From an uncultured Prevotellaceae bacterium (GTDB taxonomy: Bacteria > Bacteroidota > Bacteroidia > Bacteroidales > Bacteroidaceae), in NCBI GenBank assembly GCA_900315105.1, contig OMXX01000117.1, positions 1-10,499 of the forward strand: a stretch of DNA of 10,499 bases, read 5' to 3'. The notes beneath the pieces were generated by a model that was given only the letters and a program-made list of their open reading frames with translations, was not told the origin of the DNA and did no database searches. The translations under genes were made by a program, and so were the position numbers. Shown in pieces: positions 6,836 through 10,499 of the stretch. Every line of letters begins with the position of its first letter. Position 1 is the stretch's first letter.

Positions 6836-7474
6836 TCATATAACAACGTTTACCTCAGGTGGAGGTGGTGGTAACTCGCTCATTGTACCCGTCTCCGCTC
6901 CAGTTTCTTCTACTGACTTACTACTTGTGCTGATGGATGCAGACACCCATTTGAAGAAAGCTTTGATAGTTGCACTATCTGCTGTATCAAGCTGAACCAC
7001 ATTTTCTGTAATCTGCTTCAAAGTGTCTGTGCTTGCGCCTTGTCCTGCAGCGCAAGCTACTACCATTCCATATTTACGTTTCTTGAATTCTGTAAGTCCT
7101 GCATTCAGATCATCCGTCGGAGCTCCATCTGTCATGATAAACACCAATGGGCGCCAATCTCCTTTGACTTCTGCGGTAGTCTTCGTAACTTCTTGGTCTA
7201 CTTTTTGAGCCAATAAAGATAACACTCCGCCAAGAGCTGTGCAGCCACTTGCTTCCAAGTTAGGCTGCTGGAACTGCGCCAACTCTGTCAATGGCGTGAC
7301 TTGCTGGGCTGTCGTATTGAACGTGAGCACACTGATATATGCTGTTTCTAGTGCGTATGGATCACTTCGAAGCGTGGATATAAGCGTTTGCACGCCATTC
7401 TTTACAGCTTCAATAGGTTCGCCGTACATGGAACCCGAAGTATCCAATAATAGATATACCGGCAATCTTCTCAT
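6836..7474 (-). CDS. terY: Stand-alone TerY-type vWA protein (first copy)
   Basis: A 212-residue vWA protein with a full metal site: DTSGS (D11, S13, S15), T79 in SGCTALGG and D116 in IMTDG. The TerY signatures LPVYLLLD, MYGEPIEAV and LRSDPYALET are present. A flexible linker (about 185-205) leads to a proline run and the C-terminal tail PPPPPEVNVVI. It starts 11 nt after the TerZ-like gene, which places the first vWA protein directly behind the TerD-family block. Members of this family are cytoplasmic and are thought to hold Ter complexes together through divalent metal. The identity of its metal and partner is not visible from sequence. Confidence 0.92.
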   Translation of the reverse strand: MRRLPVYLLLDTSGSMYGEPIEAVKNGVQTLISTLRSDPYALETAYISVLTFNTTAQQVTPLTELAQFQQPNLEASGCTALGGVLSLLAQKVDQEVTKTTAEVKGDWRPLVFIMTDGAPTDDLNAGLTEFKKRKYGMVVACAAGQGASTDTLKQITENVVQLDTADSATIKAFFKWVSASISTSSKSVEETGAETGTMSELPPPPPEVNVVI

Positions 7475-7485
7475 ATTATTAATAG

Positions 7486-8172
7486 TTATTTAGAATAATC
7501 TTTCATTACGCGTTGAATTGTATACACGATGTTGGGATCATCGTAAGCATCGCCTATTGCTGCGAATTTCCAATTCCCATTACGACGATATAGCTTACCC
7601 ATAATCAAGCCTCTCTTTCCGATACAATCGGTTTTAGTAGAGACATCATATTGGGCGAAAACTTGCTTAGGTGGGCGATTGGGGGTCCCTTCAAACATAC
7701 GAATGTAAGCGTAAGGTACTCCAGAAAAGTCTCCTTGGTATTCGCTGTTGTTATAAACATTTAAGAAAAACACGATGGAATTAACCCTATTGTTCACCAT
7801 GTCTAGGTTTACAGTTATTATCTCATTGTCAAGACCATCGTCGCCATCTGTGTCGCCTGTCAAATCATCACCGGTATGGTGCAGGGCTCTGTCTAAAGAG
7901 TCAACTTTACCATTAGGAAGACCAACTTTCCTGTCTCCAAAGCGGTAAAGGGGTGACCAAATGTGATCTACAGGATTGCCATCAACATCGAACATCATGC
8001 AACTTAAATCCAAATCGACATCTACCACTTCTTTCTTTGTACCAAACCCGAGAAAGCCAGGTTTTTCCCGAATAACGGCACCCCAGTTACAACCTACACA
8101 AAACTGTGTAAGTTTTGCGCCATCCTCTTTTTCAAGATTGATGCGCTGTCCTTTTTCTAATCGAATTGCCAT
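7486..8172 (-). CDS. terZ: TerD family protein, TerZ-like
   Basis: A 228-residue TerD-fold beta-sandwich protein. It opens with IRLEKGQRINLEK (3-15). It has the acidic calcium-binding strand VVDVDLDLSCMMFD (49-62; D51, D53, D55) and the second acidic loop HHTGDDLTGDTDGDD (98-112) followed by NEIITVNLD. The order GFLGFG insert, DLDLSC, HTGDDLTG, then the closing GKLYRRNGNWKFAAIGD (192-208) is closer to TerZ than to TerD/TerE. Residues 76-97 form a longer loop than usual. No signal peptide or membrane segment is seen. It starts 12 nt after the TerA-like gene. Expected role: cytoplasmic Ca2+-binding component of the Ter complex. The symbol is by resemblance only. Confidence 0.85.
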   Translation of the reverse strand: MAIRLEKGQRINLEKEDGAKLTQFCVGCNWGAVIREKPGFLGFGTKKEVVDVDLDLSCMMFDVDGNPVDHIWSPLYRFGDRKVGLPNGKVDSLDRALHHTGDDLTGDTDGDDGLDNEIITVNLDMVNNRVNSIVFFLNVYNNSEYQGDFSGVPYAYIRMFEGTPNRPPKQVFAQYDVSTKTDCIGKRGLIMGKLYRRNGNWKFAAIGDAYDDPNIVYTIQRVMKDYSK

Positions 8173-8184
8173 ATTATTTAGCTT

Positions 8185-8817
8185 TTAGTCTTTACTTCCT
8201 GGTTGATAATTGAATCCCCAACCATACATCTTATCACAATCGCTATGTCCGTCATGGAAAGTCAACAACCGTTTCACCGTGATGGAGTTGTCGCCACCAA
8301 AATCGAGCTCTGCTATAGCACAAAATTTCTTGTTACTTGACTGTTGACCCATTTTCACAACTACATCTTGCTTGCCCGGAACCTGTACTTTCACAACGGC
8401 ATTTGTCTCTGACCATTTTGCCACGCCCTCATAGATGAACGTATATACAATGATGCGCTTGATTTCGTTAATACCTTGGGGATTCACCAATATGGTTTCA
8501 CCGGAAGATGCACCACCGCCACGATCATCACCCTGATGCCAAATATATGGAGAGTGGTCATAACAACCTTGCCGGGTGACATGGTGACGGTCGCCACCTC
8601 TTCCATGAGAGAACTGCAAACCATCAATGAGCATTTTATTCCCATTTCTAAGCTCATAGAAGCAACCTAAATCCAAATCGATTGCTCTACCGAAAAGATT
8701 CTTGAAGAATCCGCCCTTGCTCCAATCGAGATTGATTACAATCTCTTTGCTAATGTTTGGTGTCTTTTCGAGGTTGATTCTATGTTGGTCGCCATTCTTT
8801 TCAAGAATTATAGCCAT
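8185..8817 (-). CDS. terA: TerD-superfamily protein, TerA-like
   Basis: A 210-residue protein with a TerD-type fold but the sequence style of TerA. Features are LEKNGDQHRINLEK (5-18), IDLDLGCFYEL (46-56; D47, D49), IWHQGDDRGGGASSGE (92-107; D97, D98), IVYTFIYEGVAKWSETNAVV (123-142), CAIAEL (166-171) and the closing YGWGF. Between the two acidic sites lies a His/Cys-rich loop (H71, H78, H79, C85, H88, H94) that could bind another metal, though this is only suggested by composition. It is about half the length of E. coli TerA as I recall it and seems to match the C-terminal half. It starts 2 nt after the second TerD gene. The family call is firm; the symbol is by resemblance. Confidence 0.8.
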   Translation of the reverse strand: MAIILEKNGDQHRINLEKTPNISKEIVINLDWSKGGFFKNLFGRAIDLDLGCFYELRNGNKMLIDGLQFSHGRGGDRHHVTRQGCYDHSPYIWHQGDDRGGGASSGETILVNPQGINEIKRIIVYTFIYEGVAKWSETNAVVKVQVPGKQDVVVKMGQQSSNKKFCAIAELDFGGDNSITVKRLLTFHDGHSDCDKMYGWGFNYQPGSKD

Positions 8818-8819
8818 AA

Positions 8820-9470
8820 CTACATGAATTTAGACGCATATTTACGACATATCGGTTCCAGTCCGTCTCGATGTCCCTCGCCGACTGCCTGAAACTTCCA
8901 TTCTGTGCCCCGACGATAAAGCCGTCCGAACTCTACCCCTTTATCCAACGAGAAGTCTTCGTCAAGGTCATACCGACAGATGATTTCACCTGTTAGCTTA
9001 TTCTTAATTTGAATGTATGCGTCACGAACTTGCCCAAAGTTATACTTCAGACGCGGGGCATTTGGTGTATTCGCATCAGATGGAGACCAATATATACTGG
9101 CTGTAAACAGGATTTCCTTGATGCTACTTACCGTTTTTGTCAAGTCAACATCAATTTCCTCATAGCCTTCACCGGTATCGTCTTCGTCATCGCCCGGATC
9201 ATCGACGGAGCCTAAAACGCTGTGGTCAACTGAAGTGGGTCGCATAACCGTAGAGCCATATTTATCTGTGTATTCTACTTTGTTTGGCGAACCATAGAAA
9301 ACGAAGTCATACTCATCTTCTATCTGCCCACTTTCCCCCAAGCAAAATGTAGAGGCATCTAAGTCGTATGGCGGATTAGCATTGGGATTGACTTTCCATC
9401 CCATCTCTACCACGAGTTGGGTTAACCCTTTGTCAATCTCAACTCTTTGTCCTTTTATCAGATTAATCAT
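8820..9470 (-). CDS. terD: TerD family calcium-binding protein (second copy)
   Basis: A 216-residue TerD/TerE-type protein. It starts INLIKGQRVEIDKG and carries the calcium-site strand PYDLDASTFCLG (34-45; D36, D38). An acidic loop follows, VDHSVLGSVDDPGDDEDDTG (81-100), longer and more acidic than in the first copy. IKEILFTASIYW, FGQVRDAYIQI and YDLDEDFSLDKGVEFGRLYR (167-186) then lead to EWKFQAVGEG. It is a paralogue of the gene 2 nt upstream but differs strongly in the central loop and carries an extra segment, WSPSDANTPNAPRLK (128-142). It is cytoplasmic. TerD-family proteins bind Ca2+ through paired acidic loops and act in resistance to tellurite, phage and other stress; the precise mechanism is unsettled. 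Confidence 0.9.
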   Translation of the reverse strand: MINLIKGQRVEIDKGLTQLVVEMGWKVNPNANPPYDLDASTFCLGESGQIEDEYDFVFYGSPNKVEYTDKYGSTVMRPTSVDHSVLGSVDDPGDDEDDTGEGYEEIDVDLTKTVSSIKEILFTASIYWSPSDANTPNAPRLKYNFGQVRDAYIQIKNKLTGEIICRYDLDEDFSLDKGVEFGRLYRRGTEWKFQAVGEGHRDGLEPICRKYASKFM

Positions 9471-9472
9471 GA

Positions 9473-10036
9473 CTAATCAATATATTGGTTTACAAGAGAT
9501 TGCATTCCACCTTTACTGCCGTTGCCGATAGCTTCAAATTTCCACTGGCCATTGTGACGATACAGGCGACCGAATTCCACAGCTGTTTCAACAGAAAAGT
9601 CTTCGTCCAGATCATATCTGGCGATCTCTTCGTCTGTTTGTGCGTCGTAGATTCTTATATAAGAATTGCGAACCTGTCCAAAGTTCTGTTTACGCTCGGC
9701 TGCTTTATATATTGTTGCAGTGAAAACGATCTCCTCTATGTCCGGATTTACCTTGTCCAACTCAACCGTGAGTGTTTCATCATCACCTCCGTCACTGTTA
9801 CCTCCAGTTTGGTCATCGCCAGAAGAAGCAACCGAGCCGTCGGGAGATACTTGGTTGTTGTAGAATACGAAATACTCATCTTTGGGGCATTTGCCATTCT
9901 TCCCCAACATGAATGCAGAGGCATCCAAGTCAAAATCATAGCCTGTTCCCTCATTGGGATCCCAGCCAAGACCTACACCCACTTTTTTCAAGCCCTTCTC
10001 CATGGAGATGCGCTGTCCTTTTTCAAGATTTATCAT
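9473..10036 (-). CDS. terD: TerD family calcium-binding protein, first gene of the operon
   Basis: A 187-residue protein of normal TerD length and the most canonical member here. It has INLEKGQRISMEKG (2-15), GLGWDPNEG (22-30), DFDLDASAFMLG (34-45; D34, D36, D38), the second acidic site SGDDQTGGNSDGGDDETL (72-89), IEEIVFTATIY (100-110), FGQVRNSYIRI (119-129), YDLDEDFSVETAVEFGRLYR (141-160) and QWKFEAIGNG (164-173). Both halves of the calcium-binding arrangement are intact. The ATG at 10036 is 27 nt from a good -7 box and follows an A-rich leader, so it is the likely first cistron. It belongs with the TerE/TerD group; which of the two cannot be told from sequence. Confidence 0.93.
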   Translation of the reverse strand: MINLEKGQRISMEKGLKKVGVGLGWDPNEGTGYDFDLDASAFMLGKNGKCPKDEYFVFYNNQVSPDGSVASSGDDQTGGNSDGGDDETLTVELDKVNPDIEEIVFTATIYKAAERKQNFGQVRNSYIRIYDAQTDEEIARYDLDEDFSVETAVEFGRLYRHNGQWKFEAIGNGSKGGMQSLVNQYID

Positions 10037-10063
10037 TTGCTTTTCGTTTTAAGAATTACATTG

Positions 10064-10071
10064 CAAATTTA
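10064..10071 (-). promoter_or_regulatory. Bacteroidetes -7 box for the ter operon
   Basis: The minus strand reads TAAATTTG, matching TAnnTTTG, and is followed by CA exactly like the box at 528-535. It predicts transcription starting near 10058 and a leader of roughly 20 nt ending in an A-rich stretch (AAAACGAAAAGCAA) before the ATG at 10036. No TTTG lies 19-21 nt upstream. Confidence 0.7.
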
Positions 10072-10096
10072 TGATATAATCTGCTTTATGAACGCA

Positions 10097-10113
10097 TTTC
10101 CAAAATATTGCAA
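10097..10113 (-). promoter_or_regulatory. Upstream block B, ter operon copy
   Basis: The minus strand reads TTGCAATATTTTGGAAA, differing from the copy at 561-577 by one base. Its downstream end is 25 nt from the -7 box, the same as in the other copy. It may be an activator or sigma-factor contact site at the position next to a missing -33 element. Confidence 0.5.
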
Positions 10114-10143
10114 TTAAATTAGAATAGGTGATTGTTTATATGC

Positions 10144-10157
10144 TTGCAAGGTTACAA
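10144..10157 (-). promoter_or_regulatory. Upstream block A, ter operon copy
   Basis: The minus strand reads TTGTAACCTTGCAA, one base different from 607-620. Thirty nt separate it from block B here, against 29 in the other copy. It overlaps the stop codon of the doubtful upstream frame. It is probably an operator made of repeated TTGCAA hexamers. Confidence 0.45.
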
Positions 10158-10451
10158 GGCAAGAATACGCTGCCAGGACTTAGATTCTTCTATTGGCATG
10201 ACTTCTGGTTGATCAAAATCTCTGCATAAACAATTGTTGGCTGATATACCAACTCCATAATTTCCATAGATGTTGCGATGGATGATATAATCATCAACAT
10301 GATACAGTACACTGCTCAATTTATTGATTTGTCTCTTTATAAGGCTTATCATCGGCAGACGAATCTCTGGGACTTCAAGTCGTGGGGCGTTTGCTCTTTC
10401 TCCGGCCCAAGGGGGATTGTCCGTGGCAGGCGGATGCCGCTGCCTAACCAA
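10152..10451 (-). CDS. Doubtful 99-codon frame upstream of the ter operon
   Basis: I do not recognise this product. The first ~30 codons lie in a GC-rich patch and give an Arg/Pro-rich sequence (RQRHPPATDNPPWAGER). The rest, from MISLIKRQINKL onward (residue 35), has an ordinary composition with DDYIIHRNIYGNYG, ending in KSWQRILAL. There is no signal peptide, membrane segment or clear domain. The abrupt change in base composition and an overlapping plus-strand frame at 10278-10460 make a chance open frame or a gene remnant likely. If it is real, an internal Met at residue 35 is a better start than the ATG at 10451. It points the same way as the ter operon. Confidence 0.2.
   Translation of the reverse strand: MVRQRHPPATDNPPWAGERANAPRLEVPEIRLPMISLIKRQINKLSSVLYHVDDYIIHRNIYGNYGVGISANNCLCRDFDQPEVMPIEESKSWQRILAL
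10379..10444. repeat. GC-rich patch with imperfect palindrome
   Basis: About 66 bp that is visibly richer in G+C than its AT-rich flanks. Near its right end, GGCAG (10425-10429) and CTGCC (10440-10444) are complementary, with further GG/CC pairing inside. This looks like a dispersed intergenic repeat unit of the REP kind rather than a gene, but only one copy is visible in the window. The bases to its right, up to the window edge, are AT-rich with a run of eight T, and no feature is evident there. Confidence 0.3.
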
Positions 10452-10499
10452 AGAACTTGATATGATAGCGTGCTAAAACTATTTTTTTTGCTTACCTTT

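Noticed and set aside
8820..10036. Recent tandem duplication of the two TerD genes
   Set aside because: The nucleotide sequences differ throughout and the loops differ in length. The paralogy is old.
9485..10117. Long plus-strand open frame (210 codons) opposite the first TerD gene
   Set aside because: It is antisense to a gene with full family motifs, and its product shows no recognisable domain. It is a coding shadow.
10278..10460. Plus-strand 60-codon frame at the right edge
   Set aside because: It overlaps the doubtful minus frame, ends in Arg/Pro-rich sequence from the GC-rich patch, and has no promoter or domain.
1..10499. CRISPR array, tRNA, rRNA, transposase or attachment sites
   Set aside because: No regularly spaced repeats, tRNA-like folds, transposase motifs or long terminal repeats were seen by reading. 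A short ~14-bp match at the two ends is better explained as a promoter element.

Overview
The window looks like Bacteroidales DNA, most probably Prevotella or a close relative. The reasons are moderate G+C, start codons preceded mostly by A-rich leaders rather than Shine-Dalgarno sites, and two promoters with the Bacteroidetes -7 box TAnnTTTG. The genus is an inference, because no rRNA or housekeeping gene is present.

Layout, read on the minus strand from right to left. The right edge (about 10158-10499) holds one doubtful 99-codon frame and a GC-rich patch with an imperfect palindrome. Next comes a promoter region (10064-10157), followed by a tight run of eleven minus-strand genes from 10036 to 680. 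In order these are TerD-like, second TerD-like, TerA-like, TerZ-like, two stand-alone TerY-type vWA proteins, an AIM24-family protein, a TerY with a C-terminal zinc ribbon, a PP2C-type phosphatase with an N-terminal extension, a Ser/Thr-kinase-like protein with a zinc ribbon, and a DUF805 membrane protein. Gaps are 2-12 nt, except for a 52-nt gap between the two stand-alone TerY genes that contains a perfect 9-bp hairpin. A 181-bp intergenic region with its own promoter follows. Last is the 5' part of a secreted Ser/Asn/Gly/Tyr-rich protein that runs off the left edge.

The eleven genes form one Ter (tellurite-resistance-type) stress module built around the TerY / PP2C / kinase set known as the TerY-P triad. 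TerD-family proteins are cytoplasmic Ca2+-binding beta-sandwich proteins. The vWA proteins have intact MIDAS residues and probably act as metal-dependent scaffolds. The kinase and phosphatase would set a reversible phosphorylation state, and DUF805 may give a membrane link. Neither TerB nor TerC is encoded in the window.

The most notable observation is that the promoter of the ter operon and the promoter of the secreted-protein gene about 9.5 kb away share two upstream sequence blocks (13/14 and 16/17 matches). Their spacing relative to each other and to the -7 box is nearly identical, and neither promoter has a clear -33 TTTG. This suggests that one activator controls both. The two stand-alone TerY proteins also share a proline-rich tail ending in EVNVVI, which the zinc-ribbon TerY lacks.
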